A program made the position numbers and the translations under genes. A model generated the notes under the pieces. It was given only the letters and a program-made list of their open reading frames with translations, was not told the DNA's origin and did not search any database. A stretch of 64,000 nucleotides of DNA from Coriobacteriia bacterium (GTDB taxonomy: Bacteria > Actinomycetota > Coriobacteriia > Anaerosomatales > Anaerosomataceae): NCBI GenBank assembly GCA_030652115.1, contig JAUSBK010000007.1, forward strand, positions 1 through 64,000, in the 5' to 3' direction. This document shows positions 28,684-36,424 of this stretch, in pieces (the first letter of the stretch is position 1; each line of letters opens with the position of its first letter).

Positions 28684-29796
28684 GTGACCACCTACCGCAT
28701 CTGCCTGCTGCCCGGCGACGGCATCGGCCCTGAGATCACCGCCGAGGCTGTGAAGATTCTCGGCGTCATCGGCGAGCGTTACGGCGTGAGCTTCGAGTTC
28801 TCCGAGGCGCTCCTCGGCGGGGCAGCTATCGACGCAACCGGAACCGCGCTCCCTGAAGCCACGCTCACCGTCGCACACGCGGCCGATGCGGTGCTGCTGG
28901 CGGCCATCGGCGGACCCAAGTGGGACACCACCGACCCGGCCAAGCCGCGTCCCGAGCAGGGGCTCCTCGGCATCCGCAAGGCGCTCGGCCTGTACGCCAA
29001 TCTGCGGCCGGTGCGCATCTTCGACGCGCTCAAGGACGCCTCGAGCCTCAAGCCCGAGTACCTCGAGGGCGTGGACATGCTCATCGTGCGCGAGCTCACC
29101 GGCGGTCTGTACTTTGGCGCGCGGGCGCGCGAAATGGACGTGGAAGGCGCGGCCACGGGCGGCGCGCCCGGCATGCGCGCGTACGACACGATGGACTACC
29201 GCGAGTTCGAGATCGAGCGCATCGCGCGCACGGCGTTCGAGGCGGCGCGCACGCGGCGCGGCAAGGTCCACTCGGTGGACAAGGCCAACGTGCTCGAATC
29301 GAGCCGCCTCTGGCGCGAGGTCGTCCACCGCCTCCACGAGGCCGAGTACGCCGACGTGGAGCTCATCGATCAGCTCGTGGACAACTCGGCGATGCAGCTT
29401 GTGCGCAACCCCGCGCAGTTCGACGTGATGGTGACCGAGAACATGTTCGGCGACATCTTGAGCGATGAGGCCTCCATGCTCACCGGGTCGCTCGGGATGC
29501 TGGCGAGCGCGAGCCTCGGCGCGGGCACCGCGCTCTACGAGCCCAGCCACGGCTCTGCGCCCGACATCGCCGGTCTCGGCGTGGCCAACCCGCTCGCGAT
29601 GCTGCTCTCGGTGGAGCTCATGCTCCGCTACAGCTTTGCGATGCACGAGGCCGCCGACGCGCTGGCTGCTGCCATCGAGGGCGTCCTGGCCGACGGCTGG
29701 CGCACGCGCGATATCGCCGACGCCGGCACGCTGCCCCAGCGCACCGTGGGCACGAGCGGCATGGGCGAGCTGGTTACGGAGCGGCTGCGCGCGTAG
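28684..29796 (+). CDS. leuB: 3-isopropylmalate dehydrogenase
   Basis: LeuB oxidises and decarboxylates 3-isopropylmalate to 2-ketoisocaproate. This 370-residue protein has [12 protein letters not shown] near the start, the substrate/Mg site [46 protein letters not shown] and the NAD-loop [12 protein letters not shown] (NAD-specific type). The GTG at 28684 has AGGGAGG seven bases ahead; upstream in-frame ATGs give a non-homologous extension. It is flanked by the two cytochrome cassettes and separated from leuCD by 5.2 kb. Confidence 0.96.
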   Translation: MTTYRICLLPGDGIGPEITAEAVKILGVIGERYGVSFEFSEALLGGAAIDATGTALPEATLTVAHAADAVLLAAIGGPKWDTTDPAKPRPEQGLLGIRKALGLYANLRPVRIFDALKDASSLKPEYLEGVDMLIVRELTGGLYFGARAREMDVEGAATGGAPGMRAYDTMDYREFEIERIARTAFEAARTRRGKVHSVDKANVLESSRLWREVVHRLHEAEYADVELIDQLVDNSAMQLVRNPAQFDVMVTENMFGDILSDEASMLTGSLGMLASASLGAGTALYEPSHGSAPDIAGLGVANPLAMLLSVELMLRYSFAMHEAADALAAAIEGVLADGWRTRDIADAGTLPQRTVGTSGMGELVTERLRA

Positions 29797-29853
29797 TGCC
29801 CTGATCGACCGTTCGTCGCAAGACGCAAGAATTCTTCAGGAATCTCATGCGAT

Positions 29854-29872
29854 GCGCGCCAAGTTGGCGCGC
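29854..29872 (+). terminator. Palindromic hairpin after leuB
   Basis: GCGCGCCAA-g-TTGGCGCGC is a perfect interrupted palindrome with 9-bp arms, 55 bp after the leuB stop, followed by TTCGTGCTTTCC. It is best read as a 7-bp terminator stem with an AAGTT loop. An operator for cassette B is an alternative. Confidence 0.55.
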
Positions 29873-29981
29873 TTCGTGCTTTCCAAACGACCATTCGGCG
29901 CTTCGGCTGCCGGACAAGCGGTAGGGTGCGGCATCCGCTGCCACAGACAAGTATCGACCTGCAAAGTGTACGGAGGCTGGA

Positions 29982-30830
29982 ATGTCGAAGCCCCTTCCGC
30001 GCGAAGGGGAGCAGCTCGACGCCCGGGCGGGCGTCGAGCGCTCCACCCCCCACAACGGCGAGACGACCGAAGCTACTTCGGTGTCCGCTCGTGGTGATTC
30101 CATATTCGCCGATCCGCTCGTCCGCATGATGGGCTGGGTGAGCGCGTTCATGGTCGTGGCGTTTCTCGCCACGGTCGTCGGTGCCCTGTTCTTTGGGATC
30201 CTCGATCCTCCCGCACCGCGCACAGCAGTCGAGCGCGACCTCGCAATCGCGCAGGCGAAGATCGAATCGAGTGACTCCACTGCAACTGCCCAGGATTGGT
30301 ACGCCTACGCGACCGCGCTCGTCTCCACGGGCCAGTACACGAAGGCCGAGCGCATCATCGAGACAGCGCGGGATCAGGGCGTCGAAGACCCCACGAAGCA
30401 GTACATCGCATTGGCGCAGGTGCGTCTCGATCTCGCCCGCGGCGAGTACGAAGCTGCCGTGGAGCATGCCGGGACCGCCATGGAGGCCCTTGAGGCGGAG
30501 TACGAGATGGCGCAGGAGCGCTTCGAGGAGACCCAGCAGGGCTCCGCGTTCCTGGCCGAGGGTCTCACCGGCAACTATGACATGCTGCGCCTGAACAAGG
30601 CCGAGGCGCTCGAGGAGCTTGGGCGGCTCGATGAAGCAATCGCCGAGCTTGACGGCTACCTGGCAAACAACGAGCGGGCTGCTGACATCCTGCTGTGGCG
30701 CGGCGACCTCAAGGCCGAGATCGGCGATACCCCCGGCGCCATCGAGGACTACCAGGCAGCCTCGGTCTTCATGCCGGGCGACGAATCGCTCGCGGAGAAG
30801 CTAGCGAAGCTGGGAGTCTCAGATGACTGA
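29982..30830 (+). CDS. Membrane-anchored TPR protein, cassette B
   Basis: This 282-residue protein has a polar cytoplasmic N terminus, one TM helix at about 51-72 (VSAFMVVAFLATVVGALFFGI) and TPR-like helix pairs outside (YAYATALVSTGQYTKAERIIETA, LAQVRLDLARGEYEAAVEHAGTAM, LNKAEALEELGRLDEAIAELDGYL, LWRGDLKAEIGDTPGAIEDYQAA). ACGGAGG precedes the ATG. The next gene overlaps by eight bases. It is the counterpart of the protein at 23525, with the same anchor and repeat layout but little direct identity. A scaffold or assembly role is inferred. Confidence 0.8.
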   Translation: MSKPLPREGEQLDARAGVERSTPHNGETTEATSVSARGDSIFADPLVRMMGWVSAFMVVAFLATVVGALFFGILDPPAPRTAVERDLAIAQAKIESSDSTATAQDWYAYATALVSTGQYTKAERIIETARDQGVEDPTKQYIALAQVRLDLARGEYEAAVEHAGTAMEALEAEYEMAQERFEETQQGSAFLAEGLTGNYDMLRLNKAEALEELGRLDEAIAELDGYLANNERAADILLWRGDLKAEIGDTPGAIEDYQAASVFMPGDESLAEKLAKLGVSDD

Positions 30831-32073
30831 TCCGATTACCTCGGACACCATGACCGCAGCTGCGGTGCGTTCGGAGGCCCGGCCGACGGGCGCTCGGTCC
30901 AGCCGCGGCCGTAAGATCATGATCGTCCTGCTCGTATTCCTCGCGCTGCTGCTCTGCTCGGGGTCGTACCTGCTGCTACGCTTCGTGCAGCCGGCCGGCG
31001 AGATAGCCACCACCGAAGAGGCCAGGGGCATCGAGTGGGTGCGGTCGATCTACGGATGGGGCGACGGGCCGGGCGAGCAGCTCCAGCAGCCGGCCTCGGT
31101 GGCAATCGACAGCAGCGGGCGCATCCTCGTGCCGAGCGTTGCGGACACCTCTCAGGTCTACCGCTTCGGTGCGGATGGCGCGTTCGTCGACTCATTCTTT
31201 GGCAACGAGGCCGAGGGTCGGGTCCTGTTTCCGACCGGCGTGACCGTGGGCCCGGACGACTCGATATACATCGTCCAGAGCACGCAGGGAAACCTGCTGA
31301 AGCTGACGCCGGACGGCCAGCAGACGCTGCTTCAGGTGGATGTGGACGCGCCGACCGCCGTCGCGGTGACGGACGATCGCATCTTCGTCGGCGCGAAAGC
31401 CGGGTTTGCGATCCTCGATATGGAGGGCTCGCCGATAGAGATCATCGGTACCCAGGGCTTCGAGGAGGACCAGTTCGACACGGTCTCCGGCCTCGCCGTG
31501 GATGAGGACGACAACATCTACGTGGTCGACACCTACAACAACCGCATCAGCAAGTTCGACCGGAACGGCCAGAGGCTGTGGATCGTGAAGACCGGCAACC
31601 CGGCGAACCGTGCCGCCAACGAGGGCGCGGAGAGCCTGACGATCGAGACCGACGCTCCGGCCGCCATGCAGACTCCCGGCGCCGCCGTGATTGACGGGGC
31701 AGGCCGCCTCGTCGTGCTCGACATGCTCGACTTCTCTCTGGCGGTGTTCGATCCCGAGAATGGCGACGTCATCGCCAAGTACGGCACGTACGGAACCGAA
31801 GAGGGCACCTTCATGTATCCGTCGGGGTTGGCGTACGACCCCGACCGCGACTGGTTCGCCGTCGCTGATCTCGGCAACAACCGGGTGCAGATCGTCCGAC
31901 TGCCCGACTCCTCGGCATCCACCGTGCTGCCATCCGCCCGCCGCGCCCTGACCGGCTCGCTTCGGGCGCTGTTCCTGCCGCTCATCCTGCTGATCATCGG
32001 ATTGGCTTACTGGCTCTACCGCACGTTCCGCGACATGCGCTCACGGCGGGCCGAGGACCGTGCCCGCGCGTGA
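30823..32073 (+). CDS. Membrane NHL-repeat beta-propeller protein with C-terminal TM, cassette B
   Basis: This 416-residue protein has an N-terminal TM helix (about 30-52), a central six-bladed NHL propeller (QQPASVAIDSSGRILVPSV, FPTGVTVGPDDSIYIVQST, VSGLAVDEDDNIYVVDTYNNRISKFD, AAVIDGAGRLVVLDML, YPSGLAYDPDRDWFAVADLGNNRVQIV) and a second TM helix near 380-397 followed by a basic tail. Both ends would be cytoplasmic, with the propeller outside. Cassette A's homologue lacks the C-terminal helix. It is translationally coupled to the TPR gene and precedes the hexaheme gene, as in cassette A. Confidence 0.86.
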   Translation: MTDPITSDTMTAAAVRSEARPTGARSSRGRKIMIVLLVFLALLLCSGSYLLLRFVQPAGEIATTEEARGIEWVRSIYGWGDGPGEQLQQPASVAIDSSGRILVPSVADTSQVYRFGADGAFVDSFFGNEAEGRVLFPTGVTVGPDDSIYIVQSTQGNLLKLTPDGQQTLLQVDVDAPTAVAVTDDRIFVGAKAGFAILDMEGSPIEIIGTQGFEEDQFDTVSGLAVDEDDNIYVVDTYNNRISKFDRNGQRLWIVKTGNPANRAANEGAESLTIETDAPAAMQTPGAAVIDGAGRLVVLDMLDFSLAVFDPENGDVIAKYGTYGTEEGTFMYPSGLAYDPDRDWFAVADLGNNRVQIVRLPDSSASTVLPSARRALTGSLRALFLPLILLIIGLAYWLYRTFRDMRSRRAEDRARA

Positions 32074-32186
32074 TGTCGCCAGATACGCTTTCGGAGGCCA
32101 CACGGCCTTTCGGAAAATCCGTCTCGGAAAGGAGGTGTGCAACAAGAGACATGAAAACACAGCCAACTCGCAAGAATGGAGCATCA

Positions 32187-33455
32187 ATGAAAAGGGCTAT
32201 GTTTATCGTTGCCATGGCCGCCGTGCTGGTTCTCGCACTCGGCGGGACCGCGCTCGCAAAGGGCGTGAACCCGGGCAACCGTTCGTCTTCCTACCTCGCC
32301 AAGGGCGAGAGCTATATCGAGTGGGCCGACGCCCAGACCAAGATGGCGGCCGTCGGCGTTTCCGCTGAGGCAACTGCGAGCGTTCACGGCAACTACAGCA
32401 CGACGACAGTCAAGTGCCAGGTTTGCCACTCCGCTCACAAGGCGTCCGCCACTGGCGACACGCTGCTTCAGAGCACCGCAGCCCAGGCGTGCGTTCCGTG
32501 CCACCTCGGCGCGACCGCTACCTCGGGCCTGAAGGTCTCCGCGGGCAACCGTCACGGTTCTGCCACCGGCTGCACCAACGGCTACTGCCACGCGATCGCT
32601 CCGCATGGCGCTGGCGACATCTCCAAGTACGCCACCCTCAAGACCGCGATGCTGACCAACCACGCTGACAGCCTGCTCGACGCGGCTGTCGCCTCTGGCG
32701 CCAGCGGCGTTGCCGAGACCGGCAACATCTGGCCGACGGTGTCCGACGCTCTCGATCCGGCGACCGTGCCGCTCGCGACGATCGCCGTCAAGAACCCGGG
32801 CGTCACCGCTGCGCTGCTGAACGACACCAGCACCCCCTCCTCGATCGCACTTGGTCGCGCCGTGGGTACGGGTTATGTCTGCTCCAACGGTGGTTGCCAC
32901 ATGAACGGCCAGTTCAACGCGCTCACCGAGGACGCCACGTTCGGCGCCTGGGGCGGCGACGTCATCGTTGAGACCGGCGGATACACCGTGACGGTTGACG
33001 AGAGCACCAACACGACCGCTACGCTGCCGGCTGGCACCTACACCTCGACCGACACCTGGACCTCTGGTGCGTACACCAACAACGTGTGGGACCTCCTGCA
33101 CATGCGCAAGACGGCCATCAAGGGCCACACGCTTGCCGCCGTTGCCGATCTGACCGTGCGTGACGTCGCCTACGCCAACGTTGGCGCCTGCAGCGCATGC
33201 CACGACAGCATCGACTACCGCATCAGCCCGACCACGAAGCAGTTCCCGCACGGTAACGACGTCATCAGCACCCTGGGCGTCGACACCGGTGCCAACAGCT
33301 CCGCATGGTTCATGCTGAAGGACTCGGTCGGTGGCGCCGCCATCGCAACCGACGGCCGCGGCACGACCGACGCGACCTACACCTCTGGTATGGACGGTGC
33401 GTGCCTCAAGTGCCACCGCGCCGATGCCACGACGGGTGTTGGCCTTACGTACTAG
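32187..33455 (+). CDS. Secreted six-heme c-type cytochrome, cassette B (candidate filament subunit)
   Basis: This 422-residue protein has a signal peptide (1-24, cleavage after TALA), four CXXCH motifs (CQVCH, CVPCH, CSACH, CLKCH) and two CX4CH motifs (CTNGYCH, CSNGGCH). The mature N terminus reads VHGNY, then CQVCHSAH, then LLQ, then CVPCH, similar to the pattern I recall for Geobacter OmcS. Codon use is biased to GTT/GCT/GGT/CGT as in hexaheme A. GGAG lies five bases before the ATG at 32187. An in-frame ATG at 32151 follows AAAGGAGGTG with long spacing and would add 12 residues. A terminator follows. Cytochrome identity is certain; filament formation is inference. Confidence 0.92.
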   Translation: MKRAMFIVAMAAVLVLALGGTALAKGVNPGNRSSSYLAKGESYIEWADAQTKMAAVGVSAEATASVHGNYSTTTVKCQVCHSAHKASATGDTLLQSTAAQACVPCHLGATATSGLKVSAGNRHGSATGCTNGYCHAIAPHGAGDISKYATLKTAMLTNHADSLLDAAVASGASGVAETGNIWPTVSDALDPATVPLATIAVKNPGVTAALLNDTSTPSSIALGRAVGTGYVCSNGGCHMNGQFNALTEDATFGAWGGDVIVETGGYTVTVDESTNTTATLPAGTYTSTDTWTSGAYTNNVWDLLHMRKTAIKGHTLAAVADLTVRDVAYANVGACSACHDSIDYRISPTTKQFPHGNDVISTLGVDTGANSSAWFMLKDSVGGAAIATDGRGTTDATYTSGMDGACLKCHRADATTGVGLTY

Positions 33456-33487
33456 GTTCGGATTGGATTAGGGGTATAACGCGAGGG

Positions 33488-33516
33488 GGGACCGGCTCCG
33501 TCAACGGGCCGGTCCC
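33488..33516 (+). terminator. Terminator after hexaheme gene B
   Basis: GGGACCGGC (33488-33496) pairs with GCCGGTCCC (33508-33516) around an 11-nt loop, 32 bp after the stop. As in cassette A, a hairpin separates the hexaheme gene from the 12-heme genes. Confidence 0.7.
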
Positions 33517-33561
33517 TCCATGCGCGTCAGCGTGATCTGGCAGGCCATGCGCGAGGACAAG

Positions 33562-34539
33562 ATGAGCGTGAATGACAGCGAGAAGATAGGAAGAAGCCCG
33601 TGGCGTCGGCTGCTTGCGGTCACCCTCGGGTGCATCGGCGTCTTCGTGCTGCTCAATGCTGCGGCTGTGACGGTCGTCGCCGTGACACCCGAGCGGTGTT
33701 TGGAATGCCATACGGCGAGCGGCGCAGAACCGCTCGAGGTGCGCGAAAGCCACGCTGGCTCCGCGTGTCTTGACTGCCACGGCGGTACATCGGCGGTCGA
33801 CGCTGCGCTTTTCGCCGGACGCCAGGTATACGGCATGTACCTGCAGCTGGATGACCTCGAGGGACGGAGCGCTGCGCGGGTCGACAATGCGGCGTGTACG
33901 TCGTGCCATGACGTATCCGGCGGACCCTCAGAGGGTGGGGCGATCCGCATCGATCATGCGATGTGCGCGAGCGATCGGCTGTGCACGGACTGCCACTCTC
34001 GCGTTGTCCATGGCGACTCCGTGTCGTGGCCCCGCTCCTACGACATGTTCGACTGCGTGCCCTGCCACATGTCGCAGGCGCAGTCGGTTCAGTGCGACTA
34101 CTGCCACACCGAGCGCTCTCCGGCGGAGCGCGTGCGCACCGGCACCTTCGCGCTCACGCATAGCGCCAACTGGCGAGAGACTCATGGGATGGGTGACTCG
34201 CTCGCGTGCGGCGCGTGTCACGACGCCGATAAGTGCGTGTCGTGCCATGGTGCCGGCGTGCCGCACACCCCGGCGTTCGTATCGAATCACAGCGGGCCCG
34301 CGGTACAACCGGATGCCAGGTGTGACTCGTGCCATACCCCTGCGTTCTGTGACGACTGCCACGGGCTGGCGATGCCGCACCCCGACGGCTTCACGCCGGG
34401 CCACTCCGCGCTCGTGAACGCCGAGGGTGATGAGGTCTGTCAGCGTTGCCACGCGCCGGCCGACTGCGTGACGTGCCATGTGAAGCACGTGCATCCCGGC
34501 AACGCGAAACGAAGCGGCGGTGACGCGTCCGGTGAGTGA
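33562..34539 (+). CDS. Membrane-anchored 12-heme cytochrome (NapC/NirT-like position), cassette B
   Basis: This 325-residue protein has a TM anchor at about 15-40 (LLAVTLGCIGVFVLLNAAAVTVV) and twelve CXXCH motifs (CLECH, CLDCH, CTSCH, CTDCH, CVPCH, CDYCH, CGACH, CVSCH, CDSCH, CDDCH, CQRCH, CVTCH). The order and flanks match the protein at 26458, for example CHGLAMPHPDGFTPGH versus CHGIDMPHPDGFLPEH, and the ending HVHPGNAKR versus HLHPGSSHR. The frame is open from 33520, but that ATG abuts the terminator stem; the ATG at 33562 has GCGAGG upstream. A quinol-oxidising role is inferred. Confidence 0.92.
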   Translation: MSVNDSEKIGRSPWRRLLAVTLGCIGVFVLLNAAAVTVVAVTPERCLECHTASGAEPLEVRESHAGSACLDCHGGTSAVDAALFAGRQVYGMYLQLDDLEGRSAARVDNAACTSCHDVSGGPSEGGAIRIDHAMCASDRLCTDCHSRVVHGDSVSWPRSYDMFDCVPCHMSQAQSVQCDYCHTERSPAERVRTGTFALTHSANWRETHGMGDSLACGACHDADKCVSCHGAGVPHTPAFVSNHSGPAVQPDARCDSCHTPAFCDDCHGLAMPHPDGFTPGHSALVNAEGDEVCQRCHAPADCVTCHVKHVHPGNAKRSGGDASGE

Positions 34540-35707
34540 TCTGTTGACCGCGAACACGCAAGAGACCCTCCGACTGATCTGGGAGATCGTCGTCGACCCG
34601 GCATCCAAGCCGCTCGAGGCGCTCCTGATCTTCGGCATTCTGGTCGTGGGCATGATCATGCTCCTAATCAGCGTTCTCTTGATGATCACTCGCCGTCCCC
34701 AGCAGACGGCCGAGACCGGGGATGACACCGCCACGGCCATCGAGGGAAGTCCGACGGGTGTCGAGGATTCGCACGACGCCAGCCGCCCTCCCAGGAAACG
34801 GCTCCCCGCAGGCGTCGTGGTCCTCCTGGCCATCGTGGGCTGGTGGCTGGCTACCGCGGTAACGACCACCTCGACACCCGTGTGTCTGACGTGCCACGAG
34901 GGCAGCGATCACGCGTTGACACAGGCTGACCGTGATCCGCATGAACAGGTACGTTGCGTGCGGTGCCACGACGATGGAGGTGCGCTCGCGAGTCTGACCG
35001 TGGCGGTCCCGTCACGGGTCGAGCACGTCGTGACCGGAATGTTCCGGGACGTTCCCACCGGCGGGTACGGGAGCTCTGACCGGGCGTGCGTCTCGTGCCA
35101 CGCGGCCGGCATCGAGCGGACCACGGAAGACGAGGCCAAAGCGGTCAAGATGTCTCACGTCGAGCCGCTTGCACAGGGTGCCGAGTGTCTTGACTGCCAT
35201 CGCGTGAACGATGGCATAGTGGGAGTCAGCACCACCGGGATGCAGCCGTGTCTCCGCTGCCACAACGATACGGATGCGCCCGCCGACTGCGCTTACTGCC
35301 ACACAGGCGATATCGCGCTGGCGGTCGCGGGCCGCAGTCAGGCGACGACGGCGACCGCCGAGGTGCTGGTGACCCGGATCGACTGCGGCGGATGCCACAC
35401 CCAGGAGACGTGCGACTCATGCCACGGCGTCCGGCTTCCGCACACCCCGGAGTTCATGTCGTACGGCCACGCACGCGAGGGCGTCGAGGACCTCTGGTAC
35501 AACGGCGGCGCAACGTGCGGTAAGTGCCACAACGAGGAGAGTCGTCCCTGCACCTCGTGCCACCTCGGCAAGTTCGTATCGCATGGCTCGACATTCCGCA
35601 CCCTGCACCAGTCGGGTACGAGCTCGGGTTGTGACAGCTGCCATTCGGCCATGGCATATCGCAACGGACGCGACTTCTGCGGGCTGTGTCACGGGGAGGC
35701 GCAGTAG
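34520..35707 (+). CDS. Two-TM 12-heme cytochrome, cassette B
   Basis: This protein of about 395 residues is translated from a GTG at 34520 or 34532, overlapping the previous stop. TM helices lie at about 34-56 and 95-113, with a charged loop between, then twelve CXXCH motifs. It matches the protein at 27477 in layout and in landmarks: DPASKPLEA versus DPASNPLAA before TM1, and CHGVRLPHTPEF versus [12 protein letters not shown]. Cassette B ends here, and the next genes face it on the minus strand. Confidence 0.92.
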   Translation: MTRPVSDLLTANTQETLRLIWEIVVDPASKPLEALLIFGILVVGMIMLLISVLLMITRRPQQTAETGDDTATAIEGSPTGVEDSHDASRPPRKRLPAGVVVLLAIVGWWLATAVTTTSTPVCLTCHEGSDHALTQADRDPHEQVRCVRCHDDGGALASLTVAVPSRVEHVVTGMFRDVPTGGYGSSDRACVSCHAAGIERTTEDEAKAVKMSHVEPLAQGAECLDCHRVNDGIVGVSTTGMQPCLRCHNDTDAPADCAYCHTGDIALAVAGRSQATTATAEVLVTRIDCGGCHTQETCDSCHGVRLPHTPEFMSYGHAREGVEDLWYNGGATCGKCHNEESRPCTSCHLGKFVSHGSTFRTLHQSGTSSGCDSCHSAMAYRNGRDFCGLCHGEAQ

Positions 35708-35754
35708 GCGCGGTCGTTCGGCGGGGGGCGTGAGGGAGCGCGCCCACGAGCGGG

Positions 35755-36423
35755 TCAGCGGGCGGCGCGAGCGGCTGCCATTGCCGCTGCCACTGCGAGA
35801 GCGGCAGCCGAGCAGTTGATCGCGGCACCCGCCAGTGCCGATCCCGTGAGGCCGAGGAGCGGTTCCAGCATCAGCCCGGCCAGCAGTGCCCCGGCGGCGG
35901 AGCCGAACGAGCTGGCCGCCGAGATCCATCCGCCGGCCTTCTCAACCTCGGCGAGTCGCGCGGCTGCAGCTGTGGCGAGAGGGAAGGTCATCCCGAAAAG
36001 GGTCGCCGGCACCAGGATCACGATGATGGAGAACAGCGCCCTGAGCCCGAGCGAAACAGTCGGGCCGGCCGCGGTTGTGATCGCAAGGTAGACGTACGCG
36101 CGACCGGCGAACTCCAGCACGGGCACCGACAGTGCGCCGAGAAGTGCCGCGAACAGCTCGATCCGCACGAGCGAACGCAAAGGGGATGCGGCCGCGTCGG
36201 CGCGGCGCCCCGAGATCCAGCTGCCGAGCGCGAGGCCCGCGAGGAACGACGACAGCATCACCGACGAGGCGATGGCCGTCGAGCCGAGAGACATGCCGAG
36301 CTGGCGGATCCACACGACTTCGTACACCAGTGATGCAGCGCCTGCCAGGAAGACGGCGGCGAGCAGCAAGGCGAAGGCGCTGCGTGACGGGGTGGCGGTC
36401 GTGTCGGCGGCGTGTGACGTCAT
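35755..36423 (-). CDS. Membrane half of a spermidine-synthase-like protein (catalytic domain absent)
   Basis: This 222-residue hydrophobic protein has about seven TM helices. It is homologous to the N-terminal membrane half of the next gene (SLVYEVVWIRQLG versus ALTYEIAWMRELS, FLAGLALGSWISGR versus FMTGLGLGALLGSR, GMTFPLA versus GATYPLA) but stops where the methyltransferase-like synthase domain should begin. The stop at 35755 is 47 bp from the convergent cytochrome stop. It may be a truncated relic or a membrane partner of the two full proteins. It begins one base after the stop of the upstream gene, so it is still in the operon. Confidence 0.8.
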   Translation of the reverse strand: MTSHAADTTATPSRSAFALLLAAVFLAGAASLVYEVVWIRQLGMSLGSTAIASSVMLSSFLAGLALGSWISGRRADAAASPLRSLVRIELFAALLGALSVPVLEFAGRAYVYLAITTAAGPTVSLGLRALFSIIVILVPATLFGMTFPLATAAAARLAEVEKAGGWISAASSFGSAAGALLAGLMLEPLLGLTGSALAGAAINCSAAALAVAAAMAAARAAR

Positions 36424-36424
36424 G

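Noticed and set aside
28626-29981. Transposition of the cytochrome cassettes around leuB
   Set aside because: I looked for terminal inverted repeats, transposase or integrase remnants and tRNA attachment sites in the flanking gaps and saw none.
32088-32132. CTTTCGGA-like repeats before hexaheme gene B as a counterpart of the 12-bp array in cassette A
   Set aside because: The copies are irregularly spaced (19 and 14 bp) and unrelated in sequence to the GATTAgCcGGGT units.
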